Origin: Antedon bifida
Lineage: Eukaryota; Echinodermata; Crinoidea; Comatulida; Antedonidae
Reading direction: 5' to 3'
Length of the DNA: 64,000 nucleotides
Assembly (NCBI GenBank): GCA_963402885.1
Contig: OY727095.1
Span: 31,129,001-31,193,000, forward strand
In this document: piece after piece, positions 14,701 to 25,193 of the stretch
Numbering within the stretch: the stretch's first letter is position 1
How the letters are laid out: every line of letters starts with the position of its first letter
The notes under the pieces: generated by a model
Seen by the model: the letters and a program-made list of their open reading frames with translations, nothing else
Database searches by the model: none
Told to the model about the DNA's origin: nothing
Program-made: the position numbers and the translations under genes

Positions 14701-17700
14701 TATACTTTTGCAATTTAAATTAAAGTCCATATCAAAAGACACAAACAATAATACAACAACATAGTTGTATAAAGAGATTTGACTTGCGTATAAAAAAAAA
14801 CATTATAAATATAGATATTATTATATCTACAAAAATGAATAAATCAGACCACTCACCGATTTTAATTTACGTCCAGGTTATTGAAATGGTAACTAATTAG
14901 ATTGTTCACGTTTCAAAATTGTTCAGAATATTAATAAGGGTAATAAGCAGATCTTACTTTTTATATCATGTAAATCAATCCGCTATGTGTCTTAAACCAC
15001 ATAATGTTTGAAGTCTAACGCCAAGAAGAAACATATTTTTACGTCAGTTCTTAAACACAATGGGAAAATTACCACGAATAAAAAAACCTTCTAATTATTA
15101 ATCCATGTATTAACGAATGCAATTAATGAATGCAAAATGGCTGTTTTAAACATGAAGTAATGTCATTAAGTCAGTACATGGTTTACGGTGGCACCAAGAA
15201 TATAAAAAATTAAAATTAATAACATCAGACCAGAAATGAGAGTAAAGTTTTCAACAAACAAGGAATGAAATATTGATATAAAGAATTGTATTATAGTAGT
15301 TTGGTCCACAGTTTTGAATATGTAAGCATTTGAGAATTAAAGATATATTGTTCCCCCCAAAAAAATGATTTTCTAACATGTTAGTTTCACTTTGACCAAA
15401 AATTAGATCGAAACAAAATTTATTTACCTAAAAAAACTGTAATTTAAAGCAAAAATAGTCAAATTGACTGTTCTATAGTTCCAACTACGAGTGGTATTAA
15501 AACAATTTTAATGTTGGGTGGGAAAGAACTTTTTTATCTTCTAAAAAAAATGTTTCGACATACTTTGTTTTGTAGGTAAATCCAGAGAAAAACCCACGAA
15601 AAGAAAATTGGGAAAAGATGCGGAGTGCGTGGAAAAGAAGAAAAAAGCACGAACCACGTTCACAGGTCGACAGATATTTGAACTTGAAAAGCAGTTTGAA
15701 GGCAAAAAGTATTTATCGGCAAGTGAGCGAGCAGAAATGGCCGCCATGTTAAAAGTAACTGATACACAGGTAAGACCCATGCATACAAATTCTATTTTTT
15801 TGTCTATAACTATAGATTTACTCGTACTTTTAATGAATCTCCGCCCACAAAAAAGGCAATCGTACCTGTTCTTAAAGGTGTATACGCTGGGCATACAATA
15901 GACCGCAGCCGTGCAAGACTGTTAATAATGGATCAATATTGAATAGAAAATGAATATTATTTTGTTCTAGTCGGGAATTTCTATGGTCGTGTGACACACG
16001 CTCAACTACAAAATTACAAAAACGATCTAAAGGTCTGTCTACACAATCAAACTAGTTTGACAAAAAAGTGTGATATGTCCAAATATGGTAGTGATATGAC
16101 ATCATCATGTCCATATATGGGCACATCACATTTTTTTGTCACATAAATTTGATAGTGTAGACAGAGCTTTATGCTATCTGTTTTAACTAACACGATGTTT
16201 ATTTTTAATTCTACTAATGATGAATTATTATATTCGTTGACAAACATAATTGATCATTAAATTTGATTGAGTTATGTAAACTATACATATGAAACCTATT
16301 AAAACTACCTTGTCAACTATATCAATTGATGTAATTAATTGCAAACTCCGTTTAAGAGAAGGTATACACCTACGTATAGCATTTTAATAATACCAAAATG
16401 GTTACTCAGTGAAACGTGAGGGCATTTAATAATTGTGATGGTTGTTTATTAATCACTAGATTGCAGGTTTTGCTTCAATTACAGGCTAACGATATTTAGG
16501 AAAGGAAAATACATAACAAGATCAAATTGCTAATCAACAATTGTACTGATCTTGTTGTTGTATTATAAATTAGATGATGGATCCGAACGCTTCGTCAAAA
16601 CGACTTAGGCCTATACAATCAACATTTTAAAATCTGCGAGCAGAACCATTATTTTTTAAATAAATATAAAAATTCGACTCCAAAACACTTAATATAATTT
16701 TCTTGATTATTGTGTCCGAGAAAGTACCGTCCTTTGTACTACAGAATTACGTTGACACCGTTATGTGTATTTGTGAATGCTATAGCATTTATTGTCTTCG
16801 TTTATTTGACCAGCATCTTCCTTTACATTGTTATTTACATCTAAACATATCGAGCGTGGAAAATTCTTGTTTTGAAAATAATAAAGTTGTCTTATTTTAA
16901 TGAACATGATTTTGTAAATTATTCTTTAATTATCAGGTGGGTGGTAATCAGAACCGTGCAGACTATACCCCCTTAAATCGTTTAATGATTTTACGCGCCT
17001 TTTGTAAGACTATACTTAACTAATTGAGACTCACAATGACCTAAACGGATCGGTGCTTTATACAGGTGTAAAGAGGATTTTAAATGCTTCTTCATTGTCG
17101 ATCTATTTTCCTCCTCATTAAACCTCTTAAAGTTTGTCCTTTTAATAGGCCAATCGCCTAAAGTAAAATCTATTTATCGTTGTGACTTGATAGAGGTTAG
17201 TTGAACCTTTCCTTGTAGCTACACTTTCCGGCAAGCTGGACACAGAAGCGGCTACTTTCAACGTGGACACAGTTCAGCTGTCGAACCCTCTAGGCCTAAT
17301 CATTTTTGCTAGATCTATCTACAAACAATAATCGTCTGACGAATTTAATAATTTGCATTCTAAACCTATTGTATGATAATTCATTCAAAGCATTTTTGGT
17401 TATCATTAGCAGAAATTAATTTATGTCGATTTATTAAGCCCTAAAATAAGGAACCTGTCACGCTTGATTTAACAGGTCATTACGTCACTGCCAAAGTGAC
17501 AGTATTAAAATAGTAATCGGTACCATTCAAAGGAAGCAAATTTTACTTCAAAACACGTCTTAAATCCGAAATTAGTTTAATTTATTTATTTACAAAAAAA
17601 TATAGCCTACTTATAGTGATTTTGATGACGTTTTGTTAGCTGGAAACATAAATATACGATTTTGATTCGGATTGCGCGACGCATAGCTCGTCACCAGCCA

Positions 17701-19200
17701 GTCTGATTTGACGCCTGAGAATTGTGAGATTCAAAACAAATAGAGACGATAGTAGCATGGATTAAAGTGGCTTTCTTGAAGACATACACTCTAGGAATAC
17801 ACGAAGTATCAAAATAGACTTGTTGTTATTGAGAATAAATGCGTTTTAGTTATAAGATGGGATTACTTTAATTTTTAAAAACAAACGCAGGAAATAACAA
17901 CAGGTAAATATAATTATGTGGCCGCTAGTTTTATATTGGGTAATATTTATATTTCATAAAGTGCGGAAGTGATACTGGTATTAAAAGGTATACAAGTGTA
18001 TTATTACTGTGATGTGTATTTTCACTGTACTCATCACACGGCATTTAATTGTAAATTCAGTCATTTTTAGCATGGAATAGGTCCATGCTATTAGTATTAC
18101 AAAGTGCGACGATTTATTACAGAGTGCGACAGTATTATAAAGTGCGACAGTATTACAGAGTGCGACGATTATTACAGAGTGCGACGATTATTACAAAGTG
18201 CGACGACTATTAAAGAGTGCGACAGTATTACAAAGTGCGACGATTATTACAGAGTGCGACGATTATTACAGAGTGCGACGACTATTAAAGAGTGCGACAG
18301 TATTATAAAGTGCGACGACTATTACATAGTGTAACCATTATTACCGTACCAAGTGCGACAATTATTACAGAGTACGACGACTATTAAAGAGTGCGAGAGT
18401 ATTATAAAGTGCGACGATTATTACAGAGTGCGACGATTATTACAGAGTGCGACGACTATTAAAGAGTGCGACAGTATTATAAAGTGCGACGACTATTACA
18501 GAGTGCGACGATTATTACAGAGTGCGACGATTATTACAGAGTGCGACGACTATTAAAGAGTGCGACAGTATTATAAAGTGCGACGACTATTACATAGTGC
18601 AACCATTATTACCGTACCAAGTGCGACAATTATTGCAGAGTGCGACGACTATTAAAGAGTGCGACAGTATAATAAAGTGCGACGACTATTACATAGTGCA
18701 ACCATTATTACCGTACCAAGTGCGACAATTATTACAATGTTACAAACGTGTTTTTGTTTTGTTGTAAGTATTAATATAGGCCTAATACAAATATAATTAA
18801 TTCCTTTTTTTAGGTGAAAATATGGTTTCAGAATCGTCGAACAAAATGGAAGAAATTAGAAGGAATTTCAAATTCAGAGGCAGCAGAACATAAAATAGGA
18901 GGGCCACGACATTTGGAATCAATGAAACGAAGTGACCAACAGCGACCCGGCACGAAAGATGAACCAATAGATACTGGCGGTAAAACAAGTGACGTCAATA
19001 ATACGAGTTCTGATTGGCCAGAACTTGCGGATTGCAACGAAAACGAACAACTGGAAAAAGAACAATTACAGAAAACAGACGAATGTTCAGTACCAATTGA
19101 AAAAGAACAAACTGAATCAGAGATTGATATTATCGACATAAAATCGAACGAAAACATAACAGTAGAACCGACATCGTATTTAGGCTTACGAGATAGGTAA
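2724..19200 (+). CDS. NK7-type (NK-like class) homeobox transcription factor, 3 coding exons
   Basis: Predicted sequence-specific DNA-binding nuclear transcription factor. Exons 2724-3111, 15576-15769 and 18814-19200 join in frame (388+194+387 nt) into 322 residues; all four junctions use GT/AG. The homeodomain is residues 151-210, with R5, L16, F20, W48, F49, Q50, N51 and R53 in place. The intron falls between homeodomain positions 44 and 45, a classic site. The helix 1 stretch [18 protein letters not shown] and the [12 protein letters not shown] loop match the NK7.1 type better than Nkx6, Nkx1, Tlx or Barx as I recall them. YFIADIL at residues 45-51 fits the eh1/TN Groucho-binding pattern with Tyr replacing Phe. 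The tail after the homeodomain is rich in Glu, Lys and Ser and has no recognised domain. The start is the first in-frame ATG; an acceptor-like TTTGTAG about 18 nt upstream suggests a further 5' UTR exon. The poly(A) site was not identified (AATAAA words occur near 19804, 19886 and 19939). The homeodomain is certain; the NK7 assignment is likely. Confidence 0.86.
4314..4350. repeat. Short 16-bp tandem duplication
   Basis: ACGTGAAGCGTACCAT is present twice in direct succession, followed by a partial third copy. Confidence 0.7.
5560..6069. repeat. 185-bp tandem repeat, about 2.7 copies
   Basis: ATAATCAATCATTTAATAAT recurs at 5561, 5746 and 5931, a period of exactly 185 bp. Each unit holds ATGTATAAAACCACCG followed by a GGTTAGTTTGGGCT motif and TTGTTGTCTCAG. 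The third unit is truncated after CAGGACTTA. Confidence 0.85.
7134..7280 (+). mobile_element. MITE family A copy 1
   Basis: Family A hallmark: inverted ends TTAAGCTCTGTCTACACTAT and its complement, enclosing AAATATGGTAGTGATATG, TGACATCATCATG and CCATATATGGGCACATCAC. Non-coding. The plus sign means the AAATATGG module precedes TGACATCATC. Confidence 0.85.
8808..9021 (+). mobile_element. MITE family A copy 2, expanded core
   Basis: Full ends present. The internal module ATATGGTATAGTGATGTGCC is repeated about four times, making this the longest copy. Confidence 0.85.
10752..10822. repeat. Fragment of ATTAAGGGGACA element
   Basis: CCCCTATTAAGGGGACA and, inverted, TGCCCCTTAATAGGAGTTCT are found close together. 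The same words form the ends of the element at 38548-38807; a further short trace lies near 42893. Confidence 0.55.
11330..11392 (-). repeat. SINE tail-related fragment
   Basis: GAGGGTAACCCTAAACGGCA and GCTGACAATCAAGGGCCCTC are the reverse complement, with changes, of the 28398-28440 segment in the interrupted SINE. Confidence 0.5.
12461..12600 (-). mobile_element. MITE family A copy 3, right end truncated
   Basis: The left end AAAGCTCAGTCTACAC is present. The right end stops at CTAGTTTGATA without the GTGTAGACAGAGC end. Flanked by 16-bp direct repeats (see findings). Confidence 0.8.
14257..14672. repeat. Direct duplication of about 198 bp spanning a MITE
   Basis: AATCATCACACAGACATATT and the following 60-70 bp (through GTACGATGCATCAG) occur at about 14259 and 14457, each followed by a family A MITE. 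This indicates a segmental tandem duplication after the MITE inserted. Confidence 0.75.
14330..14452 (+). mobile_element. MITE family A copy 4, degraded
   Basis: ACTATCAAACGAGTTTGAC and the ATATGG core are present, but the right end is lost. Lies in a tandem duplication with copy 5. Confidence 0.7.
14525..14674 (+). mobile_element. MITE family A copy 5
   Basis: Left end AAAGCTCTGTCTATC, typical core, diverged right end. Preceded by a segment that also precedes copy 4. Confidence 0.75.
15337..15480 (+). mobile_element. Family B (TTAAAGATGTATTGTCCC) one-ended copy
   Basis: TTAAAGATATATTGTTCCCC and shared interior (ATTTATTTACCTAAAAAA, AATTTAAAGCAAAAATA) match the element at 31181-31551. The right end is missing. 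About 95 bp upstream of homeobox exon 2. Confidence 0.6.
16028..16171 (+). mobile_element. MITE family A copy 6
   Basis: Complete inverted ends and core, with a single AAATATGG module, in homeobox intron 2. The open frame on its minus strand is an artefact. Confidence 0.85.
18101..18738 (+). repeat. 18-19 bp minisatellite next to homeobox exon 3
   Basis: More than 30 head-to-tail units built on GTGCGACGATTATTACAGA, with variants GTGCGACAGTATTATAAA and GTGCGACGACTATTAAAGA. They are arranged in a higher-order pattern broken by AACCATTATTACCGTACCAA. Open frames across it are repeat artefacts. It ends about 75 bp before the exon 3 acceptor. Confidence 0.92.
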
Positions 19201-20148
19201 TGAGTTACGGTGAGCATAGATATTATTATATAACGTTATACTGTAGATGATAACAAAATACAGAACGAAAACTTTATGAAGAGTCGGATGAAACCCGATT
19301 AGAAAAAGAAGAGGAGTACAATTTGTAATAGAGCTTACATAAATTGAAATGCATCCATCCATTTTAATTCCTAAAGTAATTGGCACTCGATTGAAACAAG
19401 TGTACTTGCAGACGACAAATTCTACTGACAAAGTTGGCGGGAAAGGGTAATATGTCGGTCAATTGCTGATTACAAATAAGGTGTGTGCCAACATCACATA
19501 CGATCGTTTATCTCTTGATACATTATGTGTAAAACGTTACAAACTTTCCAATTAAGCTGGATTTAGGAGCGTGTGCTAGACGCCTTCTCAAGCATGGTAC
19601 TGTTTATCTTAATTGATGGAAATGAAAAAGCGGCAATGACAAGTAATAGCTTGGAATATTCTAGTTTGAAAAGCTGATCTATTTCTCGATCTTTGATGAG
19701 ATAAATTAAAGGGATGGCGATATCTAATGTCACGATGTGCTACTCTTTATTGGTTTGCGGATTTGTTAGCCACATGCTATAATATTCCATACGGTTGATT
19801 GGTTAATAAATAGGTCTCTTTTAATTTAATCTTGTTCACAGTACATGCGATTTCTTACAGGCTAATATGCCTGGTATACAGAAAATAAAACAAAGTTAAA
19901 TGTTTTACAAATGACAATTGGATTTGTTTTTGCATTGGAATAAACAAACTCCAGTATATATACCGTATACATCTTAATTGTTTAAATCTGGTGTAATCTA
20001 TTTAGTGTAATAGATTGCATAAATACTATACTGCTTCTAACCAACCAACCAACTCAGTATCATGTATGTTGCGCCTGTATAAACACACGCGTTATATTAA
20101 TGGTTTAGTAAAGGCGGTATCTGTAGGCCTACACAGTAATGTAGGCTT

Positions 20149-20330
20149 AAGGCCAATTTACACAGACGAGCGGTAACGGTAAGCGGAAAACCGCGTAGTT
20201 TGTCCCACGTAAAATCTGTATCTATCCTGAGCGGAAACCGCCCGTCCGCTCCGCGTTGTGTGTAAATGATCATATTTAACATAGATTCTATTGTTATTAC
20301 TGTTACCGCTCGTCTGTGTAAATTGGCCTT
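20149..20330. mobile_element. 182-bp palindromic MITE with 34-bp inverted ends
   Basis: Ends AAGGCCAATTTACACAGACG and its exact complement at the right. The 34-bp arms differ at one position. Non-coding interior. No other copy was noticed in the window. Confidence 0.85.
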
Positions 20331-21306
20331 TATTGGCCTATATATTGGCCTTGTTTCATACCTTTATACCTTTTGAAATACATCACAATGCATATCTTTA
20401 TACATAAAATCTGTTTTCGTCAGACTTCCCCGACAGACTGATTAGTAGTCAATCTCATATTGCAAATTTACTGTAAAACGCCTACGAAATCAAAGAGCCG
20501 ATAGTATTATTTCATGCCATGTTTATCAAAATGTTATGTATTTTGAAAGTTATAAGAACTTGGGTCATTTATTTAAATATTGCATGTATCTAATCTAAGT
20601 ATTATTGTATCTAACGCAGATATTAAAGTTTCTGTTTAATAAATTTATTTATGATCAAGTCGTCTCCCTATTTTATGAACAAATGACTGTGTCTGGATTC
20701 GAACCTACTACCTGTTGATGGTAGTAGGTTCACACATATGTAATACTAATAGTTGATATTGTAATATTTTCATATCGTCACTTCAAATCTTCTCTGTGTT
20801 CCAGTATGCCCAGTGGCGTAACGCAGGGGGAAATTCCCCTGGTTTGTGTACGCCTACTCCTAAAATGCCACCCAACGTTGCGTCTACAAACGCCTTGTTG
20901 GGGCCCTTTTAGGCAATTTCGTTGTAGGACTGCAATAGAAAACAAAAAATTCAAATTTTTCTATCCGTGTTTCTGATCGCTAACAAATTTGTGGCGTTTT
21001 AATTGTTTTCCACGCCTTGAACTTGTGTAAATTTGAGACCATTCAAACAAGTTACAGAAACCAGATCAGGGCAATATATTTGGTTTGTGTCGTGTGTGGT
21101 TTGTATTCTGATGGCCAATTAACTGACTCAAGTGCTTTGGAATGCAGTGTTAAATTGTCGTTAAAACATTGTTAACCGATTACCGAATGTATAATGATTA
21201 ATTATACTCTAGGTCCAACCTCAAAATGATCCAGTTATTATTCACGACTTTAGTATTTTTTTTCTGCACTCTCTTCCACGCGCACTGCTGTACATATTTT
21301 AAAGCG

Positions 21307-21449
21307 TTAAGCTCTGTCTACACTATCAAACTGATGTGCCCATATATAGACACGATGATGTCATTATCATTACCATATTTGATCATATCACTACCATATT
21401 TGGGTAAATCACACTTTTTTTTGTCAAACTAGTTTGATAGTAGACAGAG
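21307..21449 (-). mobile_element. MITE family A copy 7
   Basis: TTAAGCTCTGTCTACACTAT left end; right end GATAGTAGACAGAG with a 2-bp loss. Intergenic. Confidence 0.82.
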
Positions 21450-22594
21450 AAAAACATTACTTTGTCCTCCTATGCCTAGGCCTACATATTATCTTTATCC
21501 CTCATTACCTTAATTTTTCAACATTCATTTACACATCATTCAATAAAATTAAAAATGTTTATTTAGGGCCTACTACTGGTTAAAACACTGACTGCACAAC
21601 ATGTCTAGGCCTAATATTAATGTTTTTGGATTTATTTATTTTTCCCTGTGCCTTGCTATGATAATTAAACTTGGCTAGCCCTGGCTTAGGTAAACATTTG
21701 CTCTAAGACTTTATTTTCTTATTGTCTATATTGTGCTCTGTTTACAGCCGGAAGAATTCAATAATAATAAGTAATTATTAATAAACATCTATATATAACT
21801 ATTAATACTATTAATAAAGATAAAAATACCATTCGTGTGTAAATAAACAAACAAGCAGGAGATACGTTGCATCTAAAAATAAATGAATACTTTAATAGAC
21901 GTACATTGAAGAGAATTTAAATGTCCATCGTTTCGTTGACCAAAACAAACGTGCAATAGATGAGATAGTAATGCGTATCCATCCGCTAAATCCCCCGTTT
22001 AAATACACGCACAATAGTCTTATAATAGTTCGTTAGGCCTACATTTAATTCTATATACAAAACAACACGATTTCGTATTAATATTTTGAATTAATATTTT
22101 TCTATCGGTTCTAATAATAAATACACTTTAATATACAACTAGTAAACGTTTCTTGTCAGTCTCTTAAAGTGAAGATGAAAATAAAACTTCTGTTTTCAAT
22201 TAAATAGTATTTTCTTTCAAAAAGGTCAAGAGTGTAAAAGTGTAGACCTAGGCCTACCAGGTATATGTAAACTCCCCCTGAGACGCATTGGTGGGTCAGC
22301 AGTGTACATCCATTTCACCTTTGGAGGTCCGAAGTGTAACTTTTTATGGTAACGATAAAGAATTATTATTTATCCTAAATGTGATTGATATAATGAGGCA
22401 TCAGAGAGGAGGGGTATAATAGCGTCAGTAACTTATAATGAACTTCAAGAATTGTAACCTGTTACCGGAAAATTTGATCGGAACAGAAACGGACACGTTT
22501 CCTATACATCTATTTCTACGATGTTTTATCTGCTAAACTCAAACGATATTATATCAAAAAGGCCATTGGAATCACATTAATGTTTTTGTGAGTG

Positions 22595-22739
22595 TTAAGC
22601 TCGGTCTACACTATCAAACTTTATGTGACACAAAATTTGATGTGCTTATATATGGACATAATAACCGCATATCACTATCATATTTGGGCACATCACATTT
22701 TGTTTGTTAAACTAGTTTGATAGTGTATACATAGCTTAA
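22595..22739 (-). mobile_element. MITE family A copy 8
   Basis: Both ends present with several substitutions (GCTCGG; GTATACATAGC). Intergenic. Confidence 0.82.
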
Positions 22740-23461
22740 TAATACACATAATTTTCTAATTTATTTCAATATAAATTTGTTCGTCTTCAACAATTTCTTT
22801 TTTTGTTAGGCCTATATATGTAAAAACGTGTTTTGAATTATTGTTTCAATGTAGGCCTACTGTAAACACTCGATAAATGATGTTTGAAACGATTTGATAA
22901 AAATAGGTACAGTAATTCGATTATATTATTTATGAGATAAAAGGCGGTTGATTGAGTTTGATTTCAAGCACATGGACTTTTAATAACAATAATAAACAAG
23001 GACTTATAAAATGAACAGTTAAAAGTTTACAATGAACATTCATGATCTCGGATATATATCATTAGGATTCAAGATATTTGAAGCCGGAGTCTGGTTTCCA
23101 TTAAAGAGTAAATCGAGTGAAAACCAACCCTCAAATAGGTTTCAACTAGCTTCTTATCGTCAATTAATTTCTAGGCCTACATAGTCCATCAAATGATGTA
23201 TTTCAAAGGACACGAACACTGCCATTTCGGCCAAGTATCGTTGTTATTTATGCGCTTGAGGTTCTCGGTTACAACGAGCTTACTGCTCTCCAGAGGTTAT
23301 AGTATTTCTGCCGATTTGTTTATTTTTTTCCTCTTAATTGCTAATCTTTTTCAATAGAAGTCTATTACGATGCAGAAAAATGATATGTTGACTGGAATAT
23401 AAACCTCATTTTTCTATCTTGTTAAATTTACACAAGATTGAAACATACACGTTTACATAAT

Positions 23462-23607
23462 CTTGGTTCTCACTAGGACGTAATGCAAGGACGTAGACGC
23501 AACGTAAGTGGGTTGACCAATCACAAGCGATGGATTATTCGAACTGTCGCTTGTCATTGGTCAACACGCTTGCGTTGCGTTTACGTCGCGTCCTAGTGGG
23601 AACCAAG
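23462..23607. mobile_element. 146-bp palindromic MITE
   Basis: Near-perfect terminal inverted repeats start CTTGGTTCTCACTAGGACG and end in its complement, CGTCCTAGTGGGAACCAAG. The arms are rich in CG, unlike the surroundings. No coding capacity. Confidence 0.8.
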
Positions 23608-24136
23608 CTATACGCGTATCCTTACGACCTGAAGTAAATAATATTATTTATAGTGCTTATTTTATGTCATATATACAGTATAGTATAGGTGAAATTACGG
23701 AACCCATCCATATTTAGGTGCTGATTGGCATTTATATAAAAAAGTATTAATCGCTTTAATTTGTGTAACGGTTTGTGAAAAAAAAACAACAGGCTTCAAC
23801 ATTAACATTTACTATTGGAATGCATCAAATCAGCCTGTGCTAATATTACTGTATTTCAAGGATATACATAAACGGCATATTAAAACACATCATAATGCTT
23901 TATTGTATTTCATTTAGACCTATATAAATAGTCTGCTGGTTAATTTATCTCGACTTATACGGCATGTACAAGACCGGGTGGCCTACTTCTGTGGGTGAAG
24001 TACCAGTAAATAAACCCCAATAATAAATATAAAGTAGAGTATATAACTGTACTAGTATTATAAGTGGTAGTGGCAAAAGCGTTCTATAAAGAACGAGTAA
24101 TAATTTGTTGCTCACGTGCACACTGACCATACAGGC

Positions 24137-24305
24137 TTAAAGCTCTGCTGTCTACACAATCAAACTAGTTCGACAAAAAAGTTCGATGTGCCCAAATATG
24201 GTAGTGATACGCCTAAATATGGTAGTGATATGACATCATCATGTCCATATATGGGCACATCACATGTTTTTGTCACATAAAATTTGATAGTGTAGACAGA
24301 ACTTT
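24137..24305 (+). mobile_element. MITE family A copy 9
   Basis: Both ends present; the left end carries a CTG duplication; two AAATATGG modules. Intergenic. Confidence 0.83.
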
Positions 24306-24468
24306 ATAGCTAGTGCTCAAATGGGTACCAGTCTCAAATACATATTGCTCAAGTAAACATGAACATTATGCTATTAATAGTATTATTACTCAAGTGACAC
24401 TAGCACAAGAATACACACGAGTGAGCAGTACCTCAAGAACAACCAGATAAGATAATTCAGTCCCTACA

Positions 24469-24613
24469 TAAAGCTCTGTCTACACTATCAAACTTGTTTG
24501 ACAAAAAAGTGTGATGTGCTCAAATATGGTAGTGATATGACGTCATCATGTCCATATATGGGCAAACAACATTTTTTGTCACATAAAGTTTGATAGTGTA
24601 GACAGAGCTTTTA
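24469..24613 (+). mobile_element. MITE family A copy 10
   Basis: Complete ends, one AAATATGG module. About 165 bp from copy 9, same orientation, between the homeobox and PDCD11 genes. Confidence 0.85.
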
Positions 24614-25082
24614 AGCTTATAAAAGAAGGGAAAAGAATATTGAAATCGCTAAATGACCTAATATAAAACAAGAGGGCAGCATACAGATATGACATGTACT
24701 TCTACAGTAACACTATTTTTTACTTTCGCAGATTAAAAAGTTGTTTTATACAGTATTATTCTTTTGTAAAGTTAACAACAAAAGCATTCATTTCAAAATA
24801 ATGTCTTAAAATAATGTCTTTTAATAAAGTACTGTATTGTCCTAAAGGTTATCATTAAACACATATTGGACACCACCCATACATAATTCACGACCAAATT
24901 CATACATCAATCTTAATAAAATTTTATTGTAATTATTATTATGTAAGTTTGTAATTTGTATGAATTATCATAAAAACAAATTTAGAAAACTATAAGATTT
25001 CCTTAATTAAATTTTCAAATTGATTTTCTGCTGAAAAAAGGCTATGATCAAATTTATCCAAGACCCTTAATCATAGTAATGC

Positions 25083-25088
25083 TTTATT
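25083..25088 (-). other. Candidate PDCD11 poly(A) signal
   Basis: TTTATT on the plus strand reads AATAAA on the gene strand, about 105 nt past the PDCD11 stop. It is the nearest clear hexamer. Confidence 0.5.
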
Positions 25089-25193
25089 ATACAAGTTCTT
25101 TGTAAATAACACAAATATCAGAAATAGTATAATATCTCAATTAAGGTACATAATAGTTCATCACTTTCAACTGCAGGAAAGTCTCTCTCGAAT

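Larger units (their letters stand above)
3112..15575 (+). other. Intron 1 of the NK7-type homeobox gene (12.5 kb)
   Basis: Starts GTAAGACTT and ends TTTTGTAG. It contains the 185-bp tandem repeats, five MITE copies and part of a sixth repeat family. It also contains long non-repetitive stretches rich in TAAT/ATTA, notably about 10020-10500 and 11640-11830. No coding exon was found. The short open frames (for example 6410-6628, 7685-7873, 13924-14166) lack splice or family support. Confidence 0.6.
15770..18813 (+). other. Intron 2 of the NK7-type homeobox gene (3.0 kb)
   Basis: Starts GTAAGACCC and ends TTTTTTTAG, splitting the homeodomain. Holds one family A MITE and a long minisatellite. 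No other gene seen. Confidence 0.7.
19201..25082. other. Intergenic region between homeobox and PDCD11 genes
   Basis: Convergent 3' ends flank it. Contains the homeobox 3' UTR (extent unknown), one 182-bp inverted-repeat element, one 146-bp MITE and four family A MITEs. No supported gene. Confidence 0.6.

Noticed and set aside
15541..15894. 117-codon minus-strand open frame opposite homeobox exon 2
   Set aside because: Shadow of the real plus-strand exon; no family resemblance.
18104..18767. Open frames rich in Cys-Asp-Ser-Ile across the minisatellite
   Set aside because: Artefact of the 18-19 bp repeat inside a homeobox intron.
18828..19217. 129-codon minus-strand open frame opposite homeobox exon 3
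   Set aside because: Shadow of the coding exon on the other strand.
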